From positions 62,001 to 126,000 of the forward strand of contig NZ_QQTO01000022.1 in the NCBI RefSeq assembly GCF_003351345.1: 64,000 nt of DNA, in the 5' to 3' direction. The first letter of the stretch is position 1; each line of letters starts with the position of its first letter. The DNA comes from Allobosea caraganae. GTDB lineage: Bacteria; Pseudomonadota; Alphaproteobacteria; Rhizobiales; Beijerinckiaceae. Under the pieces are notes generated by a model. That model had not been told where the DNA came from. It made no database searches and worked only from the letters and a program-made list of their open reading frames with translations. Both the position numbers and the translations under genes were made by a program. Below, piece by piece: positions 37,208 through 47,016 of this stretch.

Positions 37208-38395
37208 TTATGCGCCCATCCGCGCGCCGTGGCTGAGATGCGCGATGGCCGCAGCGACGCCGCCGCCGCCATGCGGGATGTTCTGCGCCTGCAGGGCCAT
37301 CTCGACGGCGCCGAGACTGCCCAGCACCATCGGCGCGTTGACATGGCCCATATGGGCGATGCGGAAGGCCTTGCCCGTGAGATCGCCGATCGCGAGGCCG
37401 AGCGTCACGCCGCAGACCTTGCGGGCATAGTCGGTGATCACGGCCGGATCGCCCTGGACGAGGATCGTGGTGACCGAGGGCGCGCGCTGCGACGGCTCGA
37501 CGACGTTATAGGTCAGGACCTGACCCTCAGCCCATTTCGACATGGCGGCCTGGGTGGCGCCGGCCAGAAGCGAGTGGCGCTGCCAGACGGCCTCCAGCCC
37601 CTCCTCGAAGAGCATGTCGATGGCCGCGCGCAGGCCGAACATCAGGTGCTCCGGCGGGGTGCCGCAATGCTTCATGTAGAGCAGCGGGTTCATGCGCGAG
37701 GTCCAGTCCCAGTAGGACGTCCGCATCGTCGCCTGCTGATGGGCGTTCAGGGCCTTCTCGTTGGCGGCGACGAAGGCGAGGCCGGGCGGGGTCATCAGGC
37801 CCTTCTGCGAGGCCGACATGGCGACGTCGACGCCCCATGCATCCATCTCGAACGGCATGCAGCCGAGCGAGGCGACGCCGTCGACCATGAGCAGCGCCGG
37901 ATGACTGGCGTCGTCGATGGCCTTGCGGATCGCCGGGATGTCGTTGACCACGCCTGAAGCCGTGTCGATCTGGACCGTCAGCACGGCCCTGATCTCGTGC
38001 CTCTCGTCGCGGCGCAGGCGCTCCTCGAGCGCGGCCGGATCGACCGCCGCGCGCCAGGAACCTGCCAGAACCTCGACATCGGCACCCATGAAGCGGGCCA
38101 TCTCGCCCCAGCCGATAGCGAAGCGGCCGCTGGCAAGGACGAGGATCTTGTCGCCGCGGGAGAGCACGTTGGTGAGCGACGCCTCCCAGCCGCCATGGCC
38201 GTTGGCAGCGTAGAGGAAGGTCTCGCCCTTGGTGCGGAACACCGCCTTGAGGTCGGCCAGCAGCGTCTCGGTCAGATCGACCACCGTCTTGGAGGCAAGC
38301 TCCTCGGCCGGGCGCATCATCGCCTGCAGCACGCGGTCGGGGATGTTGGTCGGGCCGGGAATGGCGAGCAAGGCCCGGCCGTTGGCGACACTCAT
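37208..38395 (-). CDS. Serine-glyoxylate (alanine-glyoxylate) aminotransferase
   Basis: 395 residues, class V PLP aminotransferase. It opens ALLAIPGPTNIPDRVLQAM, has the GHGGWEASLTNVLSRGD phosphate-binding region, DGVASLGCMPFEMD, and the PLP lysine in VAMSASQKGLMTPPG. The WDWTSRMNP segment is typical of serine-glyoxylate aminotransferases, which make hydroxypyruvate and glycine from serine and glyoxylate in the serine cycle or photorespiration-like pathways. No other serine-cycle gene is adjacent, so the physiological partner pathway is open. Convergent with oxyR. Confidence 0.9.
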   Translation of the reverse strand: MSVANGRALLAIPGPTNIPDRVLQAMMRPAEELASKTVVDLTETLLADLKAVFRTKGETFLYAANGHGGWEASLTNVLSRGDKILVLASGRFAIGWGEMARFMGADVEVLAGSWRAAVDPAALEERLRRDERHEIRAVLTVQIDTASGVVNDIPAIRKAIDDASHPALLMVDGVASLGCMPFEMDAWGVDVAMSASQKGLMTPPGLAFVAANEKALNAHQQATMRTSYWDWTSRMNPLLYMKHCGTPPEHLMFGLRAAIDMLFEEGLEAVWQRHSLLAGATQAAMSKWAEGQVLTYNVVEPSQRAPSVTTILVQGDPAVITDYARKVCGVTLGLAIGDLTGKAFRIAHMGHVNAPMVLGSLGAVEMALQAQNIPHGGGGVAAAIAHLSHGARMGA

Positions 38396-38514
38396 GGAAG
38401 ACTCCTGCTACCCGCGCTTAACAGCCGAAACACCGGCCGGCCGCCGCTCATGGCCCAATGCCCAATCTCTGGAAACGATGCAAATTGACGCTGCCGAAAC
38501 TCTGTGCAGCCGGG

Positions 38515-39141
38515 TCAGCGTTGTGCCTCAGTCGCCATCTTCAGCGCCAATCCTGCAAGCACGGTGCCCATCAACCAGCGCTGCACCACCGCCCAGAGCG
38601 GGCGCTCGCGCAGGAAGAGCGCGATGCTGCCGGCGGCGAAGGCGATCATCGCGTTGACGCTGACGACGATCTGGACCGCGCCGAGCACGACCGATTGCGA
38701 AAGCACGCTGCCGGCCGCCGGATCGATGAACTGCGGCAGCAGCGCGAGATAGAGCATCGCGATCTTGGGATTGAGCAGGTTGGTGACGAAGCCCATGACG
38801 AAGAGCTTGCGCGGGCTGTCATGCGGCAGGTCGCGGACCTGGAAGGGCGAGCGCCCGCCCGGCCGCACCGCCTGCCAGGCGAGCCAGAGCAGGTAGGCCG
38901 CGCCACCGAAGCGCAGCGCGTCATAGGCATAGGGCACGGCGAAGAGCAGCGCGGTGATGCCGAAGGCAGCACAGAGCATGTAGAAGACGAAGCCGAGCGC
39001 GACGCCGCCGAGCGAGATCAGCCCGGCCATGCGCCCCTGCGAGATCGAGCGCGAGATCAGGTAGATCATGTTCGGGCCGGGCGTCAGCACCATGCCGAAT
39101 GCGACGAGGGCGAAGGCAAGCAGGCTCGAAATCTCAGGCAT
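38515..39141 (-). CDS. LysE/RhtB family amino-acid exporter
   Basis: 208 residues, six predicted membrane spans. The family signature is at the start: FGMVLTPGPNMIYLISRSIS, followed by GLISLGGVALGFVFYMLCAA and GFVTNLLNPKIAMLYLALLP. Exports amino acids or derivatives; the substrate is unknown. Start at 39141 (MPEISSLL), with GGGGA upstream, rather than an ATG 54 bases earlier. Divergent from the gene at 39268 across 126 bases. Confidence 0.9.
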   Translation of the reverse strand: MPEISSLLAFALVAFGMVLTPGPNMIYLISRSISQGRMAGLISLGGVALGFVFYMLCAAFGITALLFAVPYAYDALRFGGAAYLLWLAWQAVRPGGRSPFQVRDLPHDSPRKLFVMGFVTNLLNPKIAMLYLALLPQFIDPAAGSVLSQSVVLGAVQIVVSVNAMIAFAAGSIALFLRERPLWAVVQRWLMGTVLAGLALKMATEAQR

Positions 39142-39267
39142 GGCGGGTCCCCAGCGTGGTGCCGGCAAACTGCACGCCGCAGGCATATTCGACAAGCCGC
39201 AGGGAACAGGGTGCTGCCATGCCAGTTCTTCACGCCGACAGGGCGTCGAACCGGGGGGCAGCGCCGC

Positions 39268-39780
39268 ATGATGATCTTCAGCCGCATTCTCTACACCGGC
39301 ATCGCCGGCGCGCTTCTGGCGGCCGCCGTGATGCTGATGGTGGTCGCCATCTGGCAGACGGCGACCGGGTTCTGGACCGGCGACGGCGCGCTCGACACGC
39401 TGCTCGACGGGATCGGCCTCGTCATCATCGCGGTCGCCGTCGCCGATGTCGGAAAATTCCTGTTCGAGGAAGAGGTGATCAGCGACCGCGAGCTGCGCCG
39501 CCCGGCCGAGGCGCGGGGCTCGCTCACAAAGTTCATGACGATCATCATCATCGCGCTCAGCCTGGAATCGCTGGTGCTGATCACCAAGGCCTCGCGGACG
39601 GCGATGAGCGACATCGTCTATCCCGGCCTGCTGGTACTGCTGGCGGTGCTGGCGATGGTCGGGCTCGGCCTGTTCCAGAAGCTCAGCCAGAACACGACGG
39701 CGATCGTGCCGGACATGAAGGAGGGCGAGGAGAAGGAGAAATCCTCGTCACGCAAGACTCCAGCAGCGAAGGAAGCATAG
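39268..39780 (+). CDS. Four-span membrane protein, 'general glycosylation pathway' type
   Basis: 170 residues. Four hydrophobic spans: ILYTGIAGALLAAAVMLMVV (about 7-27), LDGIGLVIIAVAVADVG (about 45-63), FMTIIIIALSLESLVLI (about 88-105) and YPGLLVLLAVLAMVGLGLFQ (about 118-138), with charged loops (EEEVISDRELRRPAEARGSL) and a Lys/Glu-rich tail. It resembles proteins annotated as general glycosylation pathway proteins in Hyphomicrobiales; that name has no firm biochemical basis. Two adjacent ATGs (39268, 39271). A longer in-frame extension upstream is antisense to lysE and rejected. Confidence 0.75.
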   Translation: MMIFSRILYTGIAGALLAAAVMLMVVAIWQTATGFWTGDGALDTLLDGIGLVIIAVAVADVGKFLFEEEVISDRELRRPAEARGSLTKFMTIIIIALSLESLVLITKASRTAMSDIVYPGLLVLLAVLAMVGLGLFQKLSQNTTAIVPDMKEGEEKEKSSSRKTPAAKEA

Positions 39781-39782
39781 GC

Positions 39783-39865
39783 CGTCATTGCAAGCGTAGC
39801 GAAGCAATCCAGGGGCAGCCGGGCACCCAGCCCTCCTGGATTGCTTCGCTACGCTCGCAATGACG
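39783..39865. repeat. REP-like palindrome
   Basis: CGTCATTGCAAGCGTAGCGA to TACGCTCGCAATGACG, with AAGCAATCCAGG/CCTGGATTGCTT in the stem. Fills the gap between two convergent genes. Confidence 0.85.
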
Positions 39866-39874
39866 TCGCAGCGT

Positions 39875-40381
39875 TCAGCGCGGCTCGTCGACCAGGAAGA
39901 GGTCGGTATCCTCCGGCTTCGTGCCGGCTGCGGTCAGCATGGCGTGGATCTGGCCGCGATGATGGGTCTGGTGGTTGAAGAGATGGGCGATCGCCAGCGC
40001 GCGCGGCTTGCCCATCTCGCGGCCGGCGGCGCCGGAATACCAGATCAGCGTGCCGCGCAGCCAGGCGTGCTCGACCGTCTCGGACCAGGCGATGATCGCA
40101 GCGTCGCGCTCGGCGCGATGATGGCGAAACTCGGCCCAGTCCTTGAAATAGGTCACGGAATCGCGCCCGCCGATCGGCGGCTTCTCCGTGCCGATCAGGC
40201 GCGAGAGCCAGACCTCGTCAGCCCAGAGGACATGGTTGAACGTGCCGTGGATCGACTTGAAGAAGGCGCCGCGGTCGCGCCAGCGGGCCTCGTCGTCGAG
40301 CAGGTCGGCGGCATCGCACAAGCTCTTGTTCTGCCAGGCATTGTAGCGCGCCATGGTCTGGACATAGGCGGGATCGACCAT
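39875..40381 (-). CDS. DinB family protein
   Basis: 168 residues, four-helix-bundle DinB/YfiT-like fold. Three conserved His in GTFNHVLWADEVW and HLFNHQTHHRGQIH form the usual metal site. Family members include thiol-dependent transferases and hydrolases; this one resembles the DinB proteins of proteobacteria whose substrate is unknown. Next gene upstream on the same strand ends 13 bases away, so they may be co-transcribed. Confidence 0.85.
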   Translation of the reverse strand: MVDPAYVQTMARYNAWQNKSLCDAADLLDDEARWRDRGAFFKSIHGTFNHVLWADEVWLSRLIGTEKPPIGGRDSVTYFKDWAEFRHHRAERDAAIIAWSETVEHAWLRGTLIWYSGAAGREMGKPRALAIAHLFNHQTHHRGQIHAMLTAAGTKPEDTDLFLVDEPR

Positions 40382-40394
40382 CGCGGACGGCTCC

Positions 40395-41615
40395 TCAGAT
40401 GATATTGGCCTCCGTCAAAGGCCTGCCGGCGACGATGCGCTCATGGCCGAGATCAGCAAGATCGAGCGTGCGATAGCGGCCATGCAGGATGTGCTCGGCA
40501 AGGCCGCGCCCGACCGCCGGCGATTGCTGCAGGCCGTGGCCGGAAAAGCCGTTGGCGAGGTAGAGGTTGGGCACCCCGACTGCCGGGCCGAGGATGGCGT
40601 TGCCGTCGAGCCCGTTTATGTCGTAGGGGCCGGCCCAGGCGCGGCCGGGCTTGATCGCCTCGAAGGCGGGCACGCGATGGGCAAGCGGCGCCCAGACATG
40701 CTCCTCGAAGAAGGACCAGTCGACATCCTCGACATCGGCGTCGCTCTCGATCCATTCGCGGTCGATCTCGGCCGGGGGCGAGGCGCCGCAAATGAACATC
40801 TGGCCGTCGCCGCTGCGCTTGCCTTCGGGGCGGCAATAGGCGCCGGAGGTGTCGATCAGCAGCGGGCAGTTCTCGACCTCGCCCTTGCAGGTGAAGCTGA
40901 AGACGTAGCGCTTCATCGACTTGACCGGAATCGCGATGCCGGCGGTGGCAGCGAGCCGGGCGCCATGAGTGCCGGAGGCGTTCACCGCCGCGGCGCAGGC
41001 GATGCGGCTGCCATCGGTGAGTTCGACGGCAATGAGCTTACCGGCTTCGACGATATAGCGGGCGACCTCGCCCTGGCGGTATTCGACGCCGAGCGCGCGT
41101 GCCTTCCTGCGAAACGCCTGCAGCACGGCCCAGCCGTCGAACCAGCCCTCGCCGCTGACGCCATAGGTGCCGCAGGCGAGGTCGGAGGTGTTCAGCCAGT
41201 CGAATTTGCTGCGCAGCATTTCTGCAGCATAAAGTGCGATATCGGCGCCTTCGGATTGCTGAAGCTTTTGATTTTGTTCAAGAATGTTGCGCGCCTCGTC
41301 GCCGGCGACATAGAGGTAACCGCCCTCGTGCAGATCGATCGAAGGCGCCTCGCCATCGACCGCGAGATGGCGGCCGATGTTGCGCAAAAAATCGATGCCG
41401 AAGAGCGAGATCCGGATGTTCACCAGGCTGGAGAATTGCTGGCGGATGGAGGCCGCCGAGAGCGCCGATGCCGAGTAGCGATAGGTCGGGTCCTTCTCGA
41501 TCACGACCACCTTTCCCTTGAAGCCGGGATCGGCGGCAAGGTGGTAGGCGACGGAGGAGCCGATGGCGGCGCCGCCGCAAATCACGACATCGGCTGTTTC
41601 GGACAAGGACGGCAT
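40395..41615 (-). CDS. FAD-dependent oxidoreductase (DAO family)
   Basis: 406 residues. The N-terminal dinucleotide fold reads ADVVICGGAAIGSSVAYHLA, then VVVIEKDPTYRYSASALSAA; the C-terminal FAD loop reads YLANGFSGHGLQQSPAVGRG. This is the fold of sarcosine, glycine and pipecolate oxidases and of human FOXRED1. With an aminoadipate-semialdehyde-type dehydrogenase gene close by, an L-pipecolate oxidase role (like AmaA) is possible but unproven. Start at 41615 (MPSLSETADV), with GAGG about seven bases upstream. Confidence 0.85.
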   Translation of the reverse strand: MPSLSETADVVICGGAAIGSSVAYHLAADPGFKGKVVVIEKDPTYRYSASALSAASIRQQFSSLVNIRISLFGIDFLRNIGRHLAVDGEAPSIDLHEGGYLYVAGDEARNILEQNQKLQQSEGADIALYAAEMLRSKFDWLNTSDLACGTYGVSGEGWFDGWAVLQAFRRKARALGVEYRQGEVARYIVEAGKLIAVELTDGSRIACAAAVNASGTHGARLAATAGIAIPVKSMKRYVFSFTCKGEVENCPLLIDTSGAYCRPEGKRSGDGQMFICGASPPAEIDREWIESDADVEDVDWSFFEEHVWAPLAHRVPAFEAIKPGRAWAGPYDINGLDGNAILGPAVGVPNLYLANGFSGHGLQQSPAVGRGLAEHILHGRYRTLDLADLGHERIVAGRPLTEANII

Positions 41616-41707
41616 GACGGCCCCTCGCATGGCGGCCATGACATCGCGCGGCCGAGGTTGGTGAATTCAGCGCATGAATGACAAGGCGGCGGGCGCTTGT
41701 CGAGTGC

Positions 41708-42622
41708 CTAGGTCGCCGCAGCGAATTCGCCGAGCAGCCAGTCGCGGAAGGCTATCACCGCCGGCAGCCCGGCCTTGGCCTCGGGATAGACCAGATAATA
41801 GCCCTCCGTGCCGGTCACCGGCCGGTCGACCGGGACGACGAGCGCGCCCGAGCGCAACTCCTCCTCGATCAGGAAGCGCGGCACGATCGCCAAGCCCAAG
41901 CCCGCAACCGCAGCCTGCGAGACCATGGCGAATTGCTCGAAGCGCGGGCCCATCATGGCGCGCTCGGGCGGCAGGCCCTGCTTCTCCAGCCAGTTGGCCC
42001 AGGCGCGCGGCCTTGTCGATTGCTGCAGCAGCGGCACGCGCAGCATGTCGGCGGCCGTGACGATGCCGGCGCGCGCGATCAGCGAGGGCGCCGCGACCGG
42101 CACGACCTCCTCGCCCATCAGCCGGTGCAGCACCGCGCCGGGCCAGACCGGATCGCCGAAATGGATGGCCGCGTCGACCTCCTCGCGGCTGAAGTCGAAG
42201 GGCACCAGCCGCGTCGCAAAATTAATGGTGATGCCGGGATGGGCCTCGATGAAGCGCGGCAGGCGCGGGATCAGCCAGCGCGTGCCGAAGGTCGGCAGGA
42301 TCGCCAGGTTGAGCACGCCGGCGGCGCCGCGAAAGGCCATGGCCGAGACGGTGGCCGCCGCCAGCCGCGACAAGCCATCGCGGATATCGGCGGCATAGGC
42401 GCTGCCGGCCGGAGTGAGGCTGACGCGCTTGCGCACGCGCTGGAACAGGCTGACGCCGAGTACCTTTTCGAGGTGCGCGACCTGCCGGCTGACCGCGCCC
42501 TGCGTCAGGCTCAGTTCCTCCGCGGCGCGAGTGAAACTGCCATGCCGGGCCGCCGCCTCGAAGGCGGCGAGCGCCGACAGCGAGGGCACCGAGAGGCGGC
42601 CGGGGATGAGTTCCAAGTTCAT
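41708..42622 (-). CDS. LysR family regulator (GcvA-like)
   Basis: 304 residues. N-terminal winged helix (LSALAAFEAAARHGSFTRAA, then EELSLTQGAVSRQVAHLEKV) and a periplasmic-binding-protein-like effector domain (LNLAILPTFGTRWLIPRLPR). The GcvA-like group often controls amino-acid metabolism. It is divergent from the aldehyde dehydrogenase-gcdH genes, which makes those its likely targets. Only 92 bases separate it from the oxidoreductase gene on the same strand. Confidence 0.9.
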   Translation of the reverse strand: MNLELIPGRLSVPSLSALAAFEAAARHGSFTRAAEELSLTQGAVSRQVAHLEKVLGVSLFQRVRKRVSLTPAGSAYAADIRDGLSRLAAATVSAMAFRGAAGVLNLAILPTFGTRWLIPRLPRFIEAHPGITINFATRLVPFDFSREEVDAAIHFGDPVWPGAVLHRLMGEEVVPVAAPSLIARAGIVTAADMLRVPLLQQSTRPRAWANWLEKQGLPPERAMMGPRFEQFAMVSQAAVAGLGLAIVPRFLIEEELRSGALVVPVDRPVTGTEGYYLVYPEAKAGLPAVIAFRDWLLGEFAAAT

Positions 42623-42716
42623 GATTTTCTCTCACCAACTGGTGAGAACATATCGGTTGCCGCGAGCGGCCGGAAGAGGGCATTGTGCCAAGATATGGGC
42701 GGCACTATCGCCCGAG

Positions 42717-42827
42717 CCCTCGTCCTGAGGAGCAGGCTTAAGCCTGCGTCTCGAAGGATGCTCCAGTTCGCAGTGCCCTGCTGGATCATCCTTCGAGACG
42801 CCGCTTCGCGGCTCCTCGGGATGAGGG
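42717..42827. repeat. Palindromic repeat, CCTGAGGAGC family
   Basis: CCCTCGTCCTGAGGAGC at the left and GCTCCTCGGGATGAGGG at the right, with GTCTCGAAGGATG/CATCCTTCGAGAC inside. The outer arms match those at 13560-13694. It lies in the LysR-aldehyde dehydrogenase control region. Confidence 0.8.
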
Positions 42828-42860
42828 CTGTGGGATTCTGACAGAAGGCTTCGGTTCGAC

Positions 42861-44384
42861 ATGGCTGCAACTGCTCTGCCGCAGGATACGCTCGCGCTGC
42901 TCAAGCGCCTCCGAGTGTCCGACGGCGCCTTCGCCTCCAAGGGGCTCGACGCCCATTCGCCGATCACCGGCGAGACCATCGTCACCCTGCGCGAAACCAG
43001 CGTTGCCGAGACCGAGGCCGCGATCGGCCGGGCGCAATCGGCCTTCCTGGCCTGGCGCAAGGTGCCGGCGCCGCGGCGCGGCGAGTTCGTGCGCCTGCTC
43101 GGCGAGGAGCTCCGCACCCACAAGGCCGATCTCGGCCTGCTGGTGACGATCGAGGCCGGCAAGGTCACCTCGGAGGGCCTCGGCGAGGTCCAGGAGATGA
43201 TCGACATCTGCGATTTCGCCGTCGGCCTGTCGCGCCAGCTCTACGGCCTGACCATCGCGACCGAGCGCGCCAACCACCGCATGATGGAGACCTGGCACCC
43301 GCTCGGCGTCTGCGGCGTGATCTCGGCGTTCAACTTCCCGGTCGCGGTCTGGTCGTGGAACGCGGCGCTCGCCTTCGTCTGCGGCGACAGTGTGGTCTGG
43401 AAGCCCTCCGAGAAGACCCCGCTGACGGCGCTCGCGGTGCAGGCCATCACCGAGCGCGCGATGAAGCGCTTCGGGCCGGAGGCGCCGGTCGGCCTGTCGG
43501 AGATCCTGATCGGCGGGCGCGAGATCGGCGATGCGCTGGTGCAGGATCACCGCGTCCCCATCCTCTCGGCCACGGGCTCGACCCGGATGGGCAAGGAGGT
43601 CGGCCAGAAGCTCGCCGCCCGCTTCGCCCGCGCCATCCTCGAACTCGGCGGCAACAATGCCGCGATCGTCGCGCCCTCGGCCGATCTCGACCTGGCGCTG
43701 CGCGGCATCGCCTTCGCCGCGATGGGCACGGCCGGCCAGCGCTGCACCACGCTGCGCCGCCTGATCGTCCACGAGAGCGTCTACGACGCGCTGATCCCGC
43801 GCCTGATCAAGGTCTACGGCTCAGTGAAGATCGGCGACCCGCGCCAGGCCGGCGTTCTCGTCGGGCCGCTGGTGGATGAGGCCGCCTATCACGGCATGCA
43901 GAAGGCGCTGGGTGAGGCCCGTGCCGCCGGCGGCACCGTCCATGGCGGCGAGAAGGTCGATGTCGGCGCTGGCGGCTTCTATGTCCGCCCTGCCCTCGTG
44001 GAGATGCCGGAGCAGGTTGGCCCGGTCGAGCGCGAGACCTTCGCGCCGATCCTCTACGTGATGAAGTACAGGGCGCTGGACCAGGCGATCGCCATACAGA
44101 ACGCCGTCGGCGCCGGCCTGTCCTCCTCGATCTTCACGCTCGACATGCGCGAGGCCGAGAGCTTCATCTCGGCGGAAGGCTCGGATTGCGGCATCGCCAA
44201 CGTCAATATCGGCCCGTCCGGCGCGGAGATCGGCGGGGCCTTCGGCGGCGAGAAGGAGACCGGCGGCGGCCGCGAGGCGGGCTCGGATGCCTGGAAAGCC
44301 TATATGCGCCGCGCTACCAATACGCTCAACTACGGCACGACCTTGCCGCTGGCGCAGGGCGTCAGCTTCGACGTCGACGCCTGA
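42861..44384 (+). CDS. Aldehyde dehydrogenase, aminoadipate-semialdehyde type (ALDH7)
   Basis: 507 residues. NAD-binding and catalytic motifs: [31 protein letters not shown], the general-base Glu in [13 protein letters not shown], the catalytic Cys in [13 protein letters not shown], and [12 protein letters not shown]. The overall pattern is antiquitin/AmaB-like: oxidation of 2-aminoadipate 6-semialdehyde (or piperideine-6-carboxylate) in lysine breakdown. That role is supported by glutaryl-CoA dehydrogenase and a CoA-transferase directly downstream. ATG 42861; the next gene starts 22 bases after the stop. Confidence 0.9.
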   Translation: MAATALPQDTLALLKRLRVSDGAFASKGLDAHSPITGETIVTLRETSVAETEAAIGRAQSAFLAWRKVPAPRRGEFVRLLGEELRTHKADLGLLVTIEAGKVTSEGLGEVQEMIDICDFAVGLSRQLYGLTIATERANHRMMETWHPLGVCGVISAFNFPVAVWSWNAALAFVCGDSVVWKPSEKTPLTALAVQAITERAMKRFGPEAPVGLSEILIGGREIGDALVQDHRVPILSATGSTRMGKEVGQKLAARFARAILELGGNNAAIVAPSADLDLALRGIAFAAMGTAGQRCTTLRRLIVHESVYDALIPRLIKVYGSVKIGDPRQAGVLVGPLVDEAAYHGMQKALGEARAAGGTVHGGEKVDVGAGGFYVRPALVEMPEQVGPVERETFAPILYVMKYRALDQAIAIQNAVGAGLSSSIFTLDMREAESFISAEGSDCGIANVNIGPSGAEIGGAFGGEKETGGGREAGSDAWKAYMRRATNTLNYGTTLPLAQGVSFDVDA

Positions 44385-44406
44385 CGGGACCAAGGGGAGA
44401 ACGACC

Positions 44407-45624
44407 ATGACTGAGCCCGCCCGCGCCCATTCCACCAGCGAAAAGCCCGCCGCGTTCAAGTGGGACGATCCGTTCCTGTTCGAGGACCAGCTCAACGAGG
44501 ACGAGCGGCTGATCCGCGACACGGCCCGCGACTTCGCCCAGGAGAAGCTGCTGCCGCGTGTTTCGGAAGCGTATCTCAACGAGACCACCGACCGCGGCAT
44601 CTTCAACGAGATGGGCGAACTCGGCCTGCTCGGCGTGACGCTGCCGGAGGAATACGGCTGCGCCGGCGCCAACTACGTTTCCTATGGCTTGGTGGCGCGC
44701 GAGGTCGAGCGGGTCGATTCCGGCTACCGCTCGATGATGTCAGTGCAGTCCTCGCTGGTGATGTACCCGATCTACGCCTATGGCGACGAAAGCCAGCGCA
44801 AGAAGTACCTGCCCAAGCTCGCTTCGGGCGAATGGGTCGGCTGCTTCGGCCTGACCGAGCCCGACGCCGGCTCCGACCCCGCGGGCATGAAGACCCGCGC
44901 CGAGAAGGTCGCCGACGGCTACAAGCTGACCGGCTCGAAGATGTGGATCTCGAACTCGCCGATCGCCGACGTCTTCGTGATCTGGGCCAAATCGGTCGCG
45001 CATGACAACCAGATCCGCGGCTTCATCCTCGAGAAGGGCATGAAGGGGCTGTCGGCGCCGAAGATCGGCGGCAAACTCTCGCTGCGCGCTTCGATCACCG
45101 GCGAGGTCGTCATGGACGGCGTCATCGTGCCGGAAGAGAACCTGCTGCCGAACGTCTCCGGCCTGAAGGGTCCGTTCGGCTGCCTCAACCGCGCCCGCTA
45201 CGGCATCTCCTGGGGCGTGCTCGGGGCGGCCGAGGATTGCTTCCACCGCGCCCGGCAATACGGGCTCGACCGCAAGCAGTTCAACAAGCCGCTCGCCCAG
45301 ACCCAGCTCTTCCAGAAGAAGCTCGCGGACATGCAGACCGAGATCTCGCTCGGGCTTCAGGGTAGCTTGCGGGTCGGCCGGCTGATGGACGAGGGCAAGG
45401 TGGCGCCGGAGATGATCTCGATCGTCAAGCGCAACAATTGCGGCAAGGCGCTCGACATCGCCCGCCAGGCCCGCGACATGCACGGCGGCAACGGCATCTC
45501 GATCGAATACCATGTCATGCGCCACTCGGCGAACCTGGAGACGGTCAACACCTATGAGGGTGCGCATGACGTGCACGCGCTGATCCTGGGGCGGGCGATC
45601 ACCGGGCTGCAGGCGTTTTTCTGA
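44407..45624 (+). CDS. gcdH: Glutaryl-CoA dehydrogenase
   Basis: 405 residues, acyl-CoA dehydrogenase fold with FAD. Oxidises and decarboxylates glutaryl-CoA to crotonyl-CoA. Diagnostic features: [18 protein letters not shown] at the start, [15 protein letters not shown], the Arg/Ser-rich substrate site, and the catalytic Glu in [20 protein letters not shown]. Start ATG 44407 with GGGGAG about seven bases upstream; the open frame begins earlier inside the preceding gene. Final steps of lysine or tryptophan-derived glutarate breakdown. Confidence 0.95.
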   Translation: MTEPARAHSTSEKPAAFKWDDPFLFEDQLNEDERLIRDTARDFAQEKLLPRVSEAYLNETTDRGIFNEMGELGLLGVTLPEEYGCAGANYVSYGLVAREVERVDSGYRSMMSVQSSLVMYPIYAYGDESQRKKYLPKLASGEWVGCFGLTEPDAGSDPAGMKTRAEKVADGYKLTGSKMWISNSPIADVFVIWAKSVAHDNQIRGFILEKGMKGLSAPKIGGKLSLRASITGEVVMDGVIVPEENLLPNVSGLKGPFGCLNRARYGISWGVLGAAEDCFHRARQYGLDRKQFNKPLAQTQLFQKKLADMQTEISLGLQGSLRVGRLMDEGKVAPEMISIVKRNNCGKALDIARQARDMHGGNGISIEYHVMRHSANLETVNTYEGAHDVHALILGRAITGLQAFF

Positions 45625-45662
45625 GCGAATGATGCGCCTGACGATTGCCGAACAGGGCTCTG

Positions 45663-45813
45663 CCCTCCCCCCGCTTGCGGTGGGGAGGGTCGGGTGGGGG
45701 GCCGAACGACCGGGTTCGCACCTTGCCCGGCCGGCCTCCAACAGCGCGGCAGTCGCCTCAGTCGATCACTCGCCCCCCCACCCTAACCCTCCCCACCGCA
45801 AGCGGGGGGAGGG
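45663..45813. repeat. Long inverted repeat between gcdH and the CoA-transferase gene
   Basis: Left arm 45663-45701 starts CCCTCCCCCCGCTTGCGG; right arm 45773-45813 ends CCGCAAGCGGGGGGAGGG. The arms differ at few bases and hold a spacer of about 70 bases. It could attenuate read-through from gcdH. Confidence 0.8.
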
Positions 45814-45825
45814 AACGAGCGTGCC

Positions 45826-47007
45826 ATGACCTCTCCTCCCCTCGCCGGCCTGCGCGTCCTCGAACTGGCGCGCATCCTCGCAGGCCCGTGGATCGGGCAA
45901 CTGCTCGCCGATCTCGGCGCCGATGTCGTCAAGGTCGAGGCGCCTGAGGGCGACGACACGCGCAAATGGGGGCCGCCCTTCGTCGAGGGCAAGGATGGCG
46001 AGCACCTCTCGGCCGCCTATTTCCACTCGGCCAATCGCGGCAAGCGCTCGATCACGGCCGATTTCCGCAGCGAGGAAGGCCAGGCGCTGGTGCGCCGGCT
46101 GGCTTCCCATGCCGATGTGGTGATCGAGAACTTCAAGGTCGGCGGGCTCGAGAAATACGGGCTCGATGCCGCCTCGCTCCGCGCCGCCTATCCCCGGCTG
46201 ATCTACTGCTCGGTCACCGGCTTCGGCCAGGATGGCCCTTATGCCCCGCGCGCCGGCTACGACTTCCTGGTCCAGGGCATGGGCGGGGCCATGTCGGTCA
46301 CCGGCGAGCCGAGTGGCGCGCCGATGAAGACCGGCTATGCCGTCGCCGACATCTATACCGGGCTCTATGCCTCGGTCGGCATCCTCTCGGCGCTGCGTCG
46401 GCGCGATGCCACCGGCGAGGGCGCGACGCTCGACCTCGCGCTACTCGACACGCAGATCGCCGTGCTCGGCAATCAGGCGATGAACTACCTCGTCTCGGGC
46501 AAGCCCGCTCCGCGGCTCGGCAATGCCCACCCGAACATCGTGCCCTATGACGTCTTCCCGGTCGCCGACGGGCACATCATCATCGCGACCGGCAATGACG
46601 GGCAGTGGCGCAAGCTCTGCGAGGTGCTGGGCGAGCCGGCGCTGGCTGCTCATCCCGACTATGCCGAGAACCGCTCGCGCGTCGCCAACCGCGTCGCGCT
46701 GACCGAGAAGCTGCAATTCCTGACACAGCGCTACGGCAAGGCCGACCTGCTGGCGGCGCTGGAGAAGGTCGGCGTGCCCGCCGGGCCGATCAACGGGATC
46801 GACGAGGTTTTTGCCGACCCGCAGGTGATTGCTCGCGGCGTCAGGGTCGATCTGCCATCGGAAGCCGCGACGAACGGCACGATCCCGACCGTCGCGTCGC
46901 CAATCGTGATCGACGGCGTCAGGCAGGTCGCGCCCATCCCAAGCCCTCGCCTTAACGAGCATCACGACGACATTCTGAACGATCCCGCCTGGGGCGGAGG
47001 CGGCTGA
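45826..47007 (+). CDS. Class III CoA-transferase (probable glutarate CoA-transferase)
   Basis: 393 residues, CaiB/BaiF family. Opening LAGLRVLELARILAGPWIGQ, then LGADVVKVEAPEGDDTRKWG and the catalytic Asp region YDFLVQGMGGAMSVTGEP with D nearby. Beside gcdH it most likely moves CoA from succinyl-CoA to glutarate, as human SUGCT does; this is context-based. Start ATG 45826. Convergent with a toxin gene that ends nine bases away. Confidence 0.88.
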   Translation: MTSPPLAGLRVLELARILAGPWIGQLLADLGADVVKVEAPEGDDTRKWGPPFVEGKDGEHLSAAYFHSANRGKRSITADFRSEEGQALVRRLASHADVVIENFKVGGLEKYGLDAASLRAAYPRLIYCSVTGFGQDGPYAPRAGYDFLVQGMGGAMSVTGEPSGAPMKTGYAVADIYTGLYASVGILSALRRRDATGEGATLDLALLDTQIAVLGNQAMNYLVSGKPAPRLGNAHPNIVPYDVFPVADGHIIIATGNDGQWRKLCEVLGEPALAAHPDYAENRSRVANRVALTEKLQFLTQRYGKADLLAALEKVGVPAGPINGIDEVFADPQVIARGVRVDLPSEAATNGTIPTVASPIVIDGVRQVAPIPSPRLNEHHDDILNDPAWGGGG

Positions 47008-47016
47008 ATGCCCCGC

